Below, piece by piece: positions 8,085 through 16,774 of a DNA stretch of 64,000 nucleotides (position 1 is its first letter; every line of letters starts with the position of its first letter). The notes under the pieces were generated by a model. That model had not been told where the DNA came from and ran no database searches. It saw only the letters and a program-made list of their open reading frames with translations. The position numbers and the translations under genes were made by a program. Origin of the DNA: Firm-13 sp964617375 (GTDB lineage: Bacteria; Bacillota; Clostridia; Saccharofermentanales; Saccharofermentanaceae); assembly GCA_964617375.1 (NCBI GenBank), contig CAZTXQ010000013.1, positions 1 through 64,000 on the forward strand. The letters run 5' to 3'.

Positions 8085-8870
8085 TCAGGACCTGCGCCAG
8101 GTGTTCAGTGCGTAGACTTTTTTGAGCCCGAGAAGTGTGAGGTCCGGCTCGTACCGGATTTCGTGGTCCGGACGGCAATACGGCAGGACCGATTCGGCCA
8201 AGTCTCCCGTGGCAATCACCTTGAGCGGGGAGGCTTTCCATTCCGCGGCGATCCGGTCGAGGAGACCGTCGATCATGGCGGCGTGACCGTAGACCGAACC
8301 GCTTACCATCGAATCGATTGTGTTCTTGCCCAGGAGTACCTTCGGCTGGTCGAGAGATACATAGGGAAGCTCTGCCGCACTTGCGGATAAGGCATCCAGG
8401 GATGACCGTACGCCGGGGCAGATCAGAACGCCCGAGAGCTCGCCTTTGTCGTTCATACCCGTCAGGGTGGTGGCGGTTCCGAGCGCCAGAATGACGAGAG
8501 GCGACTTTTCGAGTGAGGTTGCCGCGACGGCGTTTGCGACGATATCCGCGCCGATTTGTGCCGTGAGGTCTGTCTTGATCGAAAGGCCGGTCTTGACACC
8601 GGGGCCGATCATGAGCGGCTTGACCTGCATAAGTATCTCGACAGCCTGCTGCAGTGTCTGGTTCAAAGGCCGTACGACCGACCCGATCACTGCGCCGTCA
8701 ATCGCGGCCGGGTCCGTGCGGTTCATCGAAAAGGCACCGCTGATCAGAAACGCGTACTCGTCGGCGCTTCGGTCGCGTACCGTCGAGAGGCGGGACACGA
8801 ATACCTTCCGGTCGCCGTCATAAACACCGATCGAGATATGGTTGTTTTCGATATCTAAAGCAAACAGCAT
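8085..8870 (-). CDS. coaX: Type III pantothenate kinase
   Basis: A 261-residue cytoplasmic kinase catalysing the first step of coenzyme A synthesis, pantothenate to 4'-phosphopantothenate, with the acetate/sugar kinase fold. It begins LFALDIENNHISIGVYDG, the phosphate-binding motif that is usually DxGNTxxxxG; here the third position is Glu rather than Gly. The GTATTLTGMNDKGELSG segment followed by CPGVRSSLDAL matches the conserved pantothenate-site region. It heads a two-gene unit with the S-component gene, suggesting coupled vitamin uptake and phosphorylation. GGGGG lies about 8 nt before the ATG, and a good promoter lies just upstream. Confidence 0.9.
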   Translation of the reverse strand: MLFALDIENNHISIGVYDGDRKVFVSRLSTVRDRSADEYAFLISGAFSMNRTDPAAIDGAVIGSVVRPLNQTLQQAVEILMQVKPLMIGPGVKTGLSIKTDLTAQIGADIVANAVAATSLEKSPLVILALGTATTLTGMNDKGELSGVLICPGVRSSLDALSASAAELPYVSLDQPKVLLGKNTIDSMVSGSVYGHAAMIDGLLDRIAAEWKASPLKVIATGDLAESVLPYCRPDHEIRYEPDLTLLGLKKVYALNTWRRS

Positions 8871-8905
8871 TCGGATTCCCCCTTTTGGTTTTCTGAATTG
8901 AGCTT

Positions 8906-8933
8906 ATTATATATTTTTTTCGTGAACTGTAAA
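8906..8933 (-). promoter_or_regulatory. Promoter of coaX
   Basis: On the minus strand, TTTACA (8933-8928) and TATAAT (8911-8906) are separated by 16 bp. The ATG of coaX at 8870 lies about 35 nt downstream. Confidence 0.7.
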
Positions 8934-8953
8934 ACATCGGCTGAGTCATGCGG

Positions 8954-9964
8954 TCAATCGAATCTTACGTTAAATAGATAGGCGGCAGGATCCTGCTCGA
9001 TTTTCGTGCCGCAGTAAATGCAGGCGACAGGACCCGACTTTAAAGACTGTATCGGGCGTCCGCAGACCCGGCAGACCGGAACCGACGCATCCGGGCTTTG
9101 CGCGGCCCGTTCTTTGGCAAGGCGGTCTGACATGATCGCATAATCCGCTTCGGTAAGTGTGGCTGCGGCAAAGACCAGGTTCCGAACGGAATCCGTAAGA
9201 ACCGATAGGTATTCGAAGGGCGGCCGGTGGGCATCCGGCGACTGTTTGGGGGCGAGCTTATCCAGAAGCCGGAAGACTTCTTCGGCGAGGAATTCGACCC
9301 CGGCGTCTGTCTTTTCGCGAAAAATCTCCCAGATCGAGAATAGCACCGCGCAGAACCGGTCGAGAAGCGGCCCGTAATTGACCGATTGGACTGCGCCGAG
9401 CGGTGACCCGGTGTTTCCGGCGCCGGCCTTGATGAGCCCTCCGATATGGATCGGGATCGGCAGAACGAGTGCCGAAAGGCCCTTGAGAACGGCCGCGGCG
9501 GGATGTGAATCTTTCGTCGGTGGGGCACTGAAGGGGCTTGCGAATTGTATGTCGGCCGTCTTGGACATGTATGCGTGCTCCGTTCTGCGAAGCCATTCCG
9601 GAAACGGGGCGAAAATGGACGACCCGTCAAACGCAATGTGTCCCTGCAGGCCGGCAGGGATGTTCCCGCAGTACACACAGGCCGGACGAAGCGTGTCGCG
9701 GATCGTATATTGGCGGCCGCATTCGGAGCAGATCACCTCAAGTCCCTGATCCTGGTAGACGGATATTCTCTTCCGTTCGTCCATTTTCGCGAGCAGGTCC
9801 CCGTCGGTTACGGCGTATGTCCCGCGCATCATTCTCCAGAGGATTTCCGCACGGGAAAAGAGTTCCGTCAGGCATGTCCGGCGATCCTCCTCGGCACTCA
9901 TGGTCTCGTTCCAAAGCTTCTTATATTCTCCGTAATCCGGCGAGTCGTCTGTTTCGCGGTTCAT
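8954..9964 (-). CDS. Protein with two zinc ribbons, unknown function
   Basis: A 336-residue protein without signal peptide or membrane segment. It has two treble-clef or ribbon-like zinc sites: CSECG...CVYCG around residues 78-97, and CRVCG...CIYCG near the C terminus (about 299-320). The region between is mostly helical and has no motif I recognise. Two CxxC...CxxC units usually indicate structural zinc and nucleic-acid or protein binding. The start at 9964 has GAGG 7 nt upstream. The gene stands alone between coaX and a divergent lipoprotein gene. Related zinc-ribbon genes occur at 20.4 kb and 58.5 kb in this window. Confidence 0.7.
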   Translation of the reverse strand: MNRETDDSPDYGEYKKLWNETMSAEEDRRTCLTELFSRAEILWRMMRGTYAVTDGDLLAKMDERKRISVYQDQGLEVICSECGRQYTIRDTLRPACVYCGNIPAGLQGHIAFDGSSIFAPFPEWLRRTEHAYMSKTADIQFASPFSAPPTKDSHPAAAVLKGLSALVLPIPIHIGGLIKAGAGNTGSPLGAVQSVNYGPLLDRFCAVLFSIWEIFREKTDAGVEFLAEEVFRLLDKLAPKQSPDAHRPPFEYLSVLTDSVRNLVFAAATLTEADYAIMSDRLAKERAAQSPDASVPVCRVCGRPIQSLKSGPVACIYCGTKIEQDPAAYLFNVRFD

Positions 9965-10107
9965 GGTAAAGCCTCATTTTGTCTGAATCGATTCAAATCG
10001 AGCGGCCCCGGCGGTATTTAGCGGCCGGTTGCTTGTGAATCGGGATCGTATCCTGTCTGTTTTTAGTATACAATAGTAAACATCTATATAATACGGACGG
10101 TGTGAAA

Positions 10108-12285
10108 ATGAATCAATTAAAAAAGCGGATTCTCTTAATAACGGCATTGCTTCTGTCTATGACCATCCTTTCCGGATGTATGATTCTTAGTGCGATGGCG
10201 GCTGCCGCCAGCCCGACGCGTGAAAGTGTTTCAACATCGGCCCCGGAAACGACTGCAGTCGAAACCGATCCGCCTTCCGTGACCGAACCGACGATCGGGG
10301 CCGCCTCGGATCAGTCTTTCACCGGTATTGCGGCGAATCTTCCGGACGACGGCAGTCTGATTCTGGCGTCGGATATGTATAACACGGGGACGGCCGAACT
10401 GCTGCGCGCCGACCCGGCGACTCTCGAATACACAATCTCTCTTTACACGCCGGCTACGGGCGAAATGACGGATGCCTTCGCAGGTACGCTGACCGGACCT
10501 GTTTCCGGAAGCGATTCGGCCTACTACATGCAGCGGAGTAATTTTACAGTGCTGTCGTCCGCGCCGCTTGTTTTCGAGGACCGTCTTGCGAAGACCGTTT
10601 ATTGTTACGGTGATGATTTTTCCGCCGTCGAAAAGATCGATATTTCCGCCTGGAATATGTGTGCTATGGTGTTCTCGAAAACAGAGAAATGCCTTTACTA
10701 TGAAGATTATTCCGATTACGGATTGTACCGGTATTCGGTCGAAACCAAAGAAACGGCACGCGTATTTACACCGGGTTCGGATTATGATTCGGTCTGGCTT
10801 GAGTCGATTCTCGAGAACTCCGGTATTGCGGTGTTTTCGGGCATGCGTGCTGTCGACAAGGCATTTATCGATATTCTCGTGGATGTTAAGACGGGAGCCG
10901 TTCTTTGCGAGATAACCGGCGATATTGACTTCTATGAATCAGAGCAGGGGATCTATGCCATCCGACAGGACGGAAGCCGTATTCTGGCCGGTATTTTCGA
11001 TCCTTCTGCCTTGACGTTTGCTTCCTGCTGCGAGATTGATATCGGTTCCTATTATACCGACATGTATGTGGACGGTGACGACGGACTTCTTTTCCTGAGT
11101 ACGTGGCGCGACGGACGCTCTTATATCATCTCGTGCTATGACCTCGCACGGAAGAGTCTGGTTTACAGCGATCCGTTTGATGTCGCCGTCTATTCTTCGG
11201 GTCAGGTAACGGCGGACGGAGGAGAAACGGCTTCGGACCTTGTCGGACTTTCTTTCGGCGGGCTCAACCCGTATTCGAAGGAGGGCAGCGGTCTCATGAT
11301 TGCCGCCGATTCGCGAGGCGTGATCTGTGACGTGATCTTCTGGAATCTGAATGAGGCGCAGGACACGACGATTTCGCTTGCCGATACGGAAGACTGGGAG
11401 AGCGTCGTCTGCCGTAAGCCCGGCTTGACCGCCGACAGTGATACGAACACCGTTTACGCCTCGACGATTTCGGAGGAATTTGACGTTACCGTCACTATTT
11501 GCGGCGATGATACGCAGTTCACAAATTATACGGTTACTCCGATCGAGGACGAGGTTGTTGCGTATCGTTCGCTCTGTACGCTCGAGGAGACCTTGAGGCT
11601 CTACCCGGATGGCTTTTTCTCGGAATTTGACGGTGATTATTCGAACGGAGTTATCTTCTATCTGGCAGAGCGGATTAACTCGCGGGATGCCAGCGATACT
11701 GACGACCTCTGCGGATTTGCCTATTCGGACGGGAAGACCTATAAGGTCGTGATCAGCGCCGGTTACTTAACCTCCATGCGGAGCAATCTGGTTCATGAGA
11801 TCTCGCATATAATCGATTACCATATAGATGATGTCAGATATTACGCCGGTCTCTCGTACTTTGACGAGAAAGTATGGTCCGATATGAACCCGGCTGATTT
11901 TGAGTATTACTATGATTATACCGACGAGAACGACGTCGGTTACGAAGAGACCGGGGATCGGGAGTACACCGCATATTCCGATCTGTATCTGCAGAATTTC
12001 TATACGAACGGCGTATATTTTGTCGATACGTATTCGAAGACCTACCCGACCGAGGACAGGGCGCGTCTGATGGAAGCGGCGCTGAGCGAAGGGCGTCTTC
12101 CGTACTATATCGGAGGAAAGCACATACAGGAGAAGCTCGTCTATTATTTCTCCGCTATACGCGCCGTCTGGGACAGCTCGGAATGGCCGGCCGTTACGAC
12201 ATGGGAGATCTCTCTGGACGCGGATCATCCACTGATACCGGCCGATGATCTCCTCGAGCAGAACGAGAGCGATTTCGCTGCCTGA
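10108..12285 (+). CDS. Lipoprotein with C-terminal HExxH metallopeptidase-like domain
   Basis: A 725-residue secreted lipoprotein. The signal segment ends LSGC, followed by a Thr/Ser/Ala-rich linker (about residues 30-75). The middle has repeated beta-rich segments resembling a propeller (for example SGSDSAYYMQ, ILAGIFDPSA). The C-terminal part contains HEISH at about 563-567, followed by an acidic, Tyr-rich stretch, consistent with a gluzincin-like zinc protease; the third zinc ligand is not certain. It would act outside the cell. ATG 10108 is preferred; a GTG two codons earlier is possible. A -10-like TATAAT lies at 10087-10092. Its stop codon lies inside the first unit of a 36-bp repeat array. 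Confidence 0.75.
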   Translation: MNQLKKRILLITALLLSMTILSGCMILSAMAAAASPTRESVSTSAPETTAVETDPPSVTEPTIGAASDQSFTGIAANLPDDGSLILASDMYNTGTAELLRADPATLEYTISLYTPATGEMTDAFAGTLTGPVSGSDSAYYMQRSNFTVLSSAPLVFEDRLAKTVYCYGDDFSAVEKIDISAWNMCAMVFSKTEKCLYYEDYSDYGLYRYSVETKETARVFTPGSDYDSVWLESILENSGIAVFSGMRAVDKAFIDILVDVKTGAVLCEITGDIDFYESEQGIYAIRQDGSRILAGIFDPSALTFASCCEIDIGSYYTDMYVDGDDGLLFLSTWRDGRSYIISCYDLARKSLVYSDPFDVAVYSSGQVTADGGETASDLVGLSFGGLNPYSKEGSGLMIAADSRGVICDVIFWNLNEAQDTTISLADTEDWESVVCRKPGLTADSDTNTVYASTISEEFDVTVTICGDDTQFTNYTVTPIEDEVVAYRSLCTLEETLRLYPDGFFSEFDGDYSNGVIFYLAERINSRDASDTDDLCGFAYSDGKTYKVVISAGYLTSMRSNLVHEISHIIDYHIDDVRYYAGLSYFDEKVWSDMNPADFEYYYDYTDENDVGYEETGDREYTAYSDLYLQNFYTNGVYFVDTYSKTYPTEDRARLMEAALSEGRLPYYIGGKHIQEKLVYYFSAIRAVWDSSEWPAVTTWEISLDADHPLIPADDLLEQNESDFAA

Positions 12286-12390
12286 AGATGCCTGCCTAGG
12301 CCTTACTATTCCGCTGCCTGAAGATGCCTGCCCGTGCCATAAGCTACCGCTGCCTGAAGTTATCTGCCCAGACCTCACGATACCGCTGCC
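12276..12390. repeat. 36-bp tandem direct repeats at the 3' end of the metalloprotease gene
   Basis: Units begin at 12276, 12312, 12348 and (partial) 12384, exactly 36 bp apart. Each starts with CGCTGCC, extended to CGCTGCCTGAAG in the first three. The second half of the unit is variable. The first unit supplies the last codons and TGA stop of the upstream gene. The array is followed at once by a hairpin terminator. Confidence 0.8.
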
Positions 12391-12430
12391 AAACGATGCT
12401 GCTCCCTGACGGACGGCATCGTTTTTTCTT
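12391..12430 (+). terminator. Rho-independent terminator
   Basis: AAACGATGC (12391-12399) pairs with GCATCGTTT (12416-12424) and is followed by TTTTTTCTT. Confidence 0.85.
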
Positions 12431-12596
12431 GTCGGAAGCCGAAGCGTTTCCGGATTATATAAAGATTCGATAAACAAAAAGTGAACATTCTCAAGATTGC
12501 TTGATATATTAGCCAAGCTTGATAAAATAGTAATTGATATAGATAGTATATCTTCCAGTTCTCTGCGCGAAATCTAATGAGCAAGGAGGTGTTATC

Positions 12597-13376
12597 TTGT
12601 ACACTATTGAAGAAAAAACACAGCAGGGTCATGTGAACATCATCAATTTTGACGGTACCTCTCTCGTGGCGTCATTGAAGAAAGAAGTCATGCGACGTTT
12701 TGGTGAAGATGCGTGGGTCGATCTGACGGAAGGAATGGGGAATCTGGTTTCCGCAAGTCCGAAGAAATGCGACTGTAAAACGACTCGGGAACTGATTCGC
12801 CGGCTCGAAAACAGTTCCGATCGCGAGACGGTCAGGGATATTCTTCTTAATATTCATGACGGGCAGAAGCGCTCCGATTTTGATTGGGCCGTCCGCAAAT
12901 TTGCAAAGTGCGGCAAGAAAATCGACCGCTTCATAGAAGCCTGTCAGGAAGAGAACAAGTATCGCTTATTTGAGCTCTATAACACCGGTGAGGACTATTA
13001 TGGGCAGCCGAATACATACGAGGTGCTCACGTTTATACTTGAACATCCGGAAATGCTCTTTGCGGTTCGCCGCGGTTCCAAGATATACCAGACCATGTTT
13101 CCGAAGAAGATAGAGGCATATGTGAGGGAGAGCGGTTCCGAGCGCCGCCGGTATCAAGCCTGCCGCTGCCCGTATGCGCGTGATTCCATCCTGTCAAACG
13201 GCCCCGCGGTTCCGAAAGTATTCTGCAATTACTGCCTCGGAAGAGTCAAACTCATGTGGGAGACGATTCTCGAAAGGCCTCTCGACGGACGGGTATTCGA
13301 ATCGGCGATGGAGGGCGATGACCTCTGCCGGTATATCATTCATCTTCCGGAGGATGTTGTCGAGAAATACTGCTGA
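12597..13376 (+). CDS. Cysteine-rich protein of unknown function (DUF6144-like)
   Basis: A 259-residue soluble protein. It begins at a TTG codon, chosen because AAGGAGGT lies at ideal distance and no ATG is nearby. The N-terminal half carries KKCDCKTTREL and other helical segments. The C-terminal half has a cysteine-rich signature CRCPYARDSIL, then FCNYCLGRVKLMWE, and ends CRYIIHLPEDVVEKYC. This pattern resembles a family of clostridial proteins listed as DUF6144; I assign that only tentatively. The spaced cysteines suggest a metal or iron-sulfur site. It ends at a clear terminator and appears monocistronic. Confidence 0.6.
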   Translation: MYTIEEKTQQGHVNIINFDGTSLVASLKKEVMRRFGEDAWVDLTEGMGNLVSASPKKCDCKTTRELIRRLENSSDRETVRDILLNIHDGQKRSDFDWAVRKFAKCGKKIDRFIEACQEENKYRLFELYNTGEDYYGQPNTYEVLTFILEHPEMLFAVRRGSKIYQTMFPKKIEAYVRESGSERRRYQACRCPYARDSILSNGPAVPKVFCNYCLGRVKLMWETILERPLDGRVFESAMEGDDLCRYIIHLPEDVVEKYC

Positions 13377-13411
13377 CTTGGCGGAAGCCATTCATATATC
13401 ACATATAGGCG

Positions 13412-13457
13412 GCCGGTTTTACAAGATTCGAATTGTGTAAAACCGGCTGTTTCTTTT
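13412..13457 (+). terminator. Rho-independent terminator
   Basis: GCCGGTTTTACA (13412-13423) pairs with TGTAAAACCGGC (13436-13447), followed by TGTTTCTTTT. Confidence 0.85.
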
Positions 13458-13596
13458 CGCGCCGGAACGGCCTGAACGGACGTATCACAGGCCGTGAACG
13501 GAGTATTGCCACTTGATGAAACGGCGGGAAAAGAAGATACTGTAAGTATAAGAGAATCTTGATTCCGGGGCCGGTACAGCGAAAGAAGGGATTTGT

Positions 13597-14484
13597 ATGT
13601 TCGAGAAAATAATCGTCGCAACGGATCTGTCATCGACTGCTTATGCTGTTGTCAGGGATTTAAGCGGAATCCGGGCCTTCGGCGCGAAGAAGTGCCTGCT
13701 GCTCGAGTGCCTGAGCCTGCCTCAGGTAGGCTCGGTAGGTTTGTACTATACCTATTCCGTTCTTGAGAAGTCACTGAAAGAACAGGGCGAGATCCTTGAG
13801 AAGCAGGGCTTTGACGTGGAGACACGCGTAATCTTCGGGCTGTCCAAAAGCGAAGTCATGAAGGCCGCCGAAGAAGAGGACTATTCCCTGATCGTCGTCG
13901 GCGCGCAGATAACCTCGCTCGTCAACGAGGCTCTGATCGGCGGTATCGCCTATGAAATGATCCACCACGTAAGAAAGCCGATTCTGATCTCGCGTCTGGC
14001 CGAGTTTATGGACGGCCCCGATGTTGGAATCCATCCGGTTCGTACCGATTACGCCGCATCGATCCTTCACCCGACGGATTTCTCGGATACCGCGGAGCAG
14101 GCGTTCCTGATGCTCAAAGAGCTTGTCCGGAACGGCGCCGCGAAAGTCACTTTGATGCATGTCCAGGACAAGACCAGGATCGAGCCTTACCTCGAGGGCC
14201 GCCTGAAGGAATTCAATGAGATCGATGCATTGCGGCTCGAGAAGATGAAGGAAGAGCTTGAGGCGGAAGGTCCGGTCAAGGTGGATGTGATTCTGGCCTA
14301 CGGGAATCCCTCCAAGGAAATCATCGATTTTGTTCATACCGAGTCGGTCAATCTGGTCGTTATGGGAAGCCAGGGAAGAGGGTATGTCAAGGATCTGTTC
14401 CTCGGCAGCGTGAGCCATAATGTCGCGCGGCATGCGGAATCCTCTGTGCTTCTTGTTCCGGCGTCGAGCGATATTTCGAATTGA
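13597..14484 (+). CDS. Tandem-domain universal stress protein
   Basis: A 295-residue cytoplasmic protein with two UspA-like domains. Domain one starts MFEKIIVATDLS and contains VVGAQ. Domain two starts near residue 156 with ASILHPTDFSD and ends with GSQGRGYVKDLFLGSVSHNV, the G-2x-G-9x-G(S/T) nucleotide-binding motif. The first domain's equivalent (VVGAQITSLVNEALIGG) is degenerate, so only the second half probably binds ATP. Such proteins modulate stress and energy responses without a known enzymatic reaction. A GAAGGGA-type site precedes the ATG. It is followed by an acyl-CoA synthetase gene with its own promoter. Confidence 0.9.
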   Translation: MFEKIIVATDLSSTAYAVVRDLSGIRAFGAKKCLLLECLSLPQVGSVGLYYTYSVLEKSLKEQGEILEKQGFDVETRVIFGLSKSEVMKAAEEEDYSLIVVGAQITSLVNEALIGGIAYEMIHHVRKPILISRLAEFMDGPDVGIHPVRTDYAASILHPTDFSDTAEQAFLMLKELVRNGAAKVTLMHVQDKTRIEPYLEGRLKEFNEIDALRLEKMKEELEAEGPVKVDVILAYGNPSKEIIDFVHTESVNLVVMGSQGRGYVKDLFLGSVSHNVARHAESSVLLVPASSDISN

Positions 14485-14526
14485 TTCGCGAAAAGCGCGG
14501 CTTCACGGCGACCTTGCCATAATGTT

Positions 14527-14555
14527 TTGACAATCAAAGTAATTTCGACTACAAT
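14527..14555 (+). promoter_or_regulatory. Promoter of the acyl-CoA synthetase gene
   Basis: TTGACA (14527-14532), a 17-bp spacer, and TACAAT (14550-14555) form a near-consensus sigma-A promoter 30 nt before the start codon. Confidence 0.85.
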
Positions 14556-14584
14556 GAAGGCAGTACAACAAGGGGGAACTATAC

Positions 14585-16510
14585 ATGCAGACAATGGTTA
14601 CAAAGCCGTTCTTTAAGGTGCGTCCATTCTCGAATTTGAAGGAAATGCTCGGTCAGAGCGTGGACCTGTACGGCAACCTGCCTGCTTTCCGTTTCCGGGA
14701 AGATCCGAAGGGAGAGGTCATTCGCAGAACCTACCGCGAGGTCGGCTCCGATGTGAACGCACTCGGAACCGCGCTTTTATCGCTCGGGCTTGCCGATAAG
14801 TATATCGCCATCATCGGTGAAAACGGATATCGCTGGAGTATCGCGCATCTTGCCGTGGTAAACGGTGTCGGTATATCGGTGCCGCTTGACCGCCTTCTTC
14901 CGCAGGAAGAAGTACTCGCCCTGTTAAGGCGCGGACATGTGTCGGCGGTCTTTTTCGACGGTTCCTTTCTGGAGACGATGAAAACCGCACGTCAGACACT
15001 TCCGGGAATCGAAACCTTTATCTGCATGAAGCAGTCCAAGGCATCCCGGGAAGAGACCGGCGAGTCCTTTTCGGGCGCGAAATACTACGTGTTCGAGGAT
15101 CTGTTGAGCGAAGGCCGCAAATCTCTCGAGGAGCATGACACGTCGTATATCGACCGTGTGATTGATCCCGAGCAGATCGCGGCGCTCCTGTTCACATCCG
15201 GTACGACCAGCCAGTCGAAGGGTGTTCTCTTAAGGAACCGGAATATTACGGCCGATATTGTTGCACTCGCGCTTGTCGAGAAATTTCCGGTCGGTACCAG
15301 AACGCTCTCGATTCTTCCCCTGCACCACACGTTCGAGAACACCTGCGGCTTCCTGTACGTACTATATATGGGCGGCTGTATCTGTGTATGCGACGGTCTC
15401 CGGTACATTCAGAAGAACATGGAAGAATACAAGATCAATCTGATCGTCGGCGTGCCGACGCTTTTCGAGAGCTTCTATAAGAAGGTCATGGACAACATGA
15501 AGAAGCAGAATAAGATGGCGCTCGTTAACAAGATGATCCGGATTACGAGGGTTCTTCGAAAAGTCGGAATCGACTTAAGGCGCGTTGTGTTCAAGCAGAT
15601 TCATAAGGCTTTCGGCGGCGGATTCAAGATCGGTATCTGCGGCGCGGCGGCGATCGACCCGAAGATTATTGCTTTTTTCGACGATATTGGAATTCATATC
15701 CTGCAGGGCTACGGACTTACCGAGACCGCTCCGGTGGTCGCGGGATGCAACTATAAAGTCTTTGTTCCCGGAACCGTCGGGCATGCGCTCGGCAATATCA
15801 CAATCGGGATCGACAACGAGAAAGACGGCGATGAGGGAGAGATCCTCGTGAAGGGCCCGGTCGTCATGGCCGGTTATTTTGAAGATCCCGAAGCGACGGC
15901 CGCCGCCATCGATAAGGACGGCTGGTTCCATACCGGCGACGTCGGAAGAATCGACTTGAAGTCCGGCTGTATTCTGATCACGGGCCGCCTTAAGTCGATG
16001 ATCGTCTTAAAGAACGGCAAGAAGGTTTTCCCGGAGGAGATCGAGCAGCTGATCATGCGGTATCCGTTTATCAAGGAATCGATGGTTTTCGGCGACAAGG
16101 AAGAGGACGGAGATGTGACGGTCAGTGCGAAATTCGTTCTGGATCCGCAGATTCTCGCGAACGAAGGAATCTCCGAGGAGGAGCTTGTCGCGCGTCTCGA
16201 CCAGATGGTCCGCGAAATCAACCTGCAAATTCCTGGCTTTAAGGGCATTCGCACCTATGTATACAGCTTTACAGACCTGATCAAGACCACGACCCTCAAG
16301 GTCAAGAGACATAACGAGATCAACCACATGCAGGAACAGCTCGATAAGGCCAAGGTGAAATTCCGTCAGCTGACGGGTAAAAACATCGACCTTTTAGACT
16401 CGCTGTATCCGATTACTCCGCTCGAAGAAGTCGTGCGAAAAGCCGCTTCCGATGAGGCTTCCGCCGCCGCGGCAGAAGCAGAAACGGATCAGCCCCCGGA
16501 AGGGAAATAA
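14585..16510 (+). CDS. Long-chain fatty-acid--CoA ligase (AMP-forming)
   Basis: A 641-residue ANL-superfamily adenylating enzyme that would activate a fatty acid to acyl-AMP and then acyl-CoA. Core motifs are all present: the P-loop LLFTSGTTSQSKGV (about 201-214), the HHTFENT segment, the adenylate motif GYGLTETAPV (about 377-386), GWFHTGDVG (about 442-450) and the hinge GRLKSMIVLKNGKKVFPEEIE. The C terminus is an acidic Ala/Glu tail. No membrane segment is visible. In a clostridium it may serve lipid recycling or exogenous fatty-acid use. The start has GGGGGA a few nt upstream and a strong promoter; the next gene is a tRNA with its own promoter. Confidence 0.88.
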   Translation: MQTMVTKPFFKVRPFSNLKEMLGQSVDLYGNLPAFRFREDPKGEVIRRTYREVGSDVNALGTALLSLGLADKYIAIIGENGYRWSIAHLAVVNGVGISVPLDRLLPQEEVLALLRRGHVSAVFFDGSFLETMKTARQTLPGIETFICMKQSKASREETGESFSGAKYYVFEDLLSEGRKSLEEHDTSYIDRVIDPEQIAALLFTSGTTSQSKGVLLRNRNITADIVALALVEKFPVGTRTLSILPLHHTFENTCGFLYVLYMGGCICVCDGLRYIQKNMEEYKINLIVGVPTLFESFYKKVMDNMKKQNKMALVNKMIRITRVLRKVGIDLRRVVFKQIHKAFGGGFKIGICGAAAIDPKIIAFFDDIGIHILQGYGLTETAPVVAGCNYKVFVPGTVGHALGNITIGIDNEKDGDEGEILVKGPVVMAGYFEDPEATAAAIDKDGWFHTGDVGRIDLKSGCILITGRLKSMIVLKNGKKVFPEEIEQLIMRYPFIKESMVFGDKEEDGDVTVSAKFVLDPQILANEGISEEELVARLDQMVREINLQIPGFKGIRTYVYSFTDLIKTTTLKVKRHNEINHMQEQLDKAKVKFRQLTGKNIDLLDSLYPITPLEEVVRKAASDEASAAAAEAETDQPPEGK

Positions 16511-16552
16511 CTCGAATCATTGCAATTGAATCTTCGCGTCCGAAAAATACCG

Positions 16553-16582
16553 TTGACGTACCGGTATCTTTGATGGTATGAT
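16553..16582 (+). promoter_or_regulatory. Promoter of tRNA-Cys
   Basis: TTGACG (16553-16558), 18 bp, TATGAT (16577-16582). The mature tRNA begins 24 nt further on. Confidence 0.75.
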
Positions 16583-16605
16583 TTTGTCCGTTGATTCTCG
16601 CAAGC

Positions 16606-16679
16606 GGCGCCATAGCCAAGCGGTAAGGCAGAGGTCTGCAAAACCTTTATCCCCAGTTCAATTCTGGGTGGCGCCTCCA
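16606..16679 (+). tRNA. tRNA-Cys (GCA)
   Basis: A 74-nt cloverleaf with acceptor stem GGCGCC/GGCGCC, T-arm CCCAG-TTCAATT-CTGGG, anticodon GCA at 16638-16640 and a genome-encoded CCA at 16677-16679. The D-arm GCCAAGCGGTAAGGC is typical of tRNA-Cys. Confidence 0.97.
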
Positions 16680-16687
16680 AAGTGAGG

Positions 16688-16726
16688 ACCCGAAGTCCTT
16701 TAGTGGGGCTTCGGGTTTTTCTTTTT
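16688..16726 (+). terminator. Terminator of tRNA-Cys
   Basis: ACCCGAAG (16688-16695) pairs with CTTCGGGT (16709-16716), then TTTTTCTTTTT. Confidence 0.9.
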
Positions 16727-16774
16727 CCCGAATAGATCGAAAATCCTGTGCGAAAACAAAAACGGAGGCATCAA

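Noticed and set aside
12276..13376. Type III toxin-antitoxin locus (36-bp repeats, terminator, gene)
   Set aside because: The repeats overlap the upstream coding sequence and the downstream protein (259 residues, Cys-rich) does not resemble ToxN.
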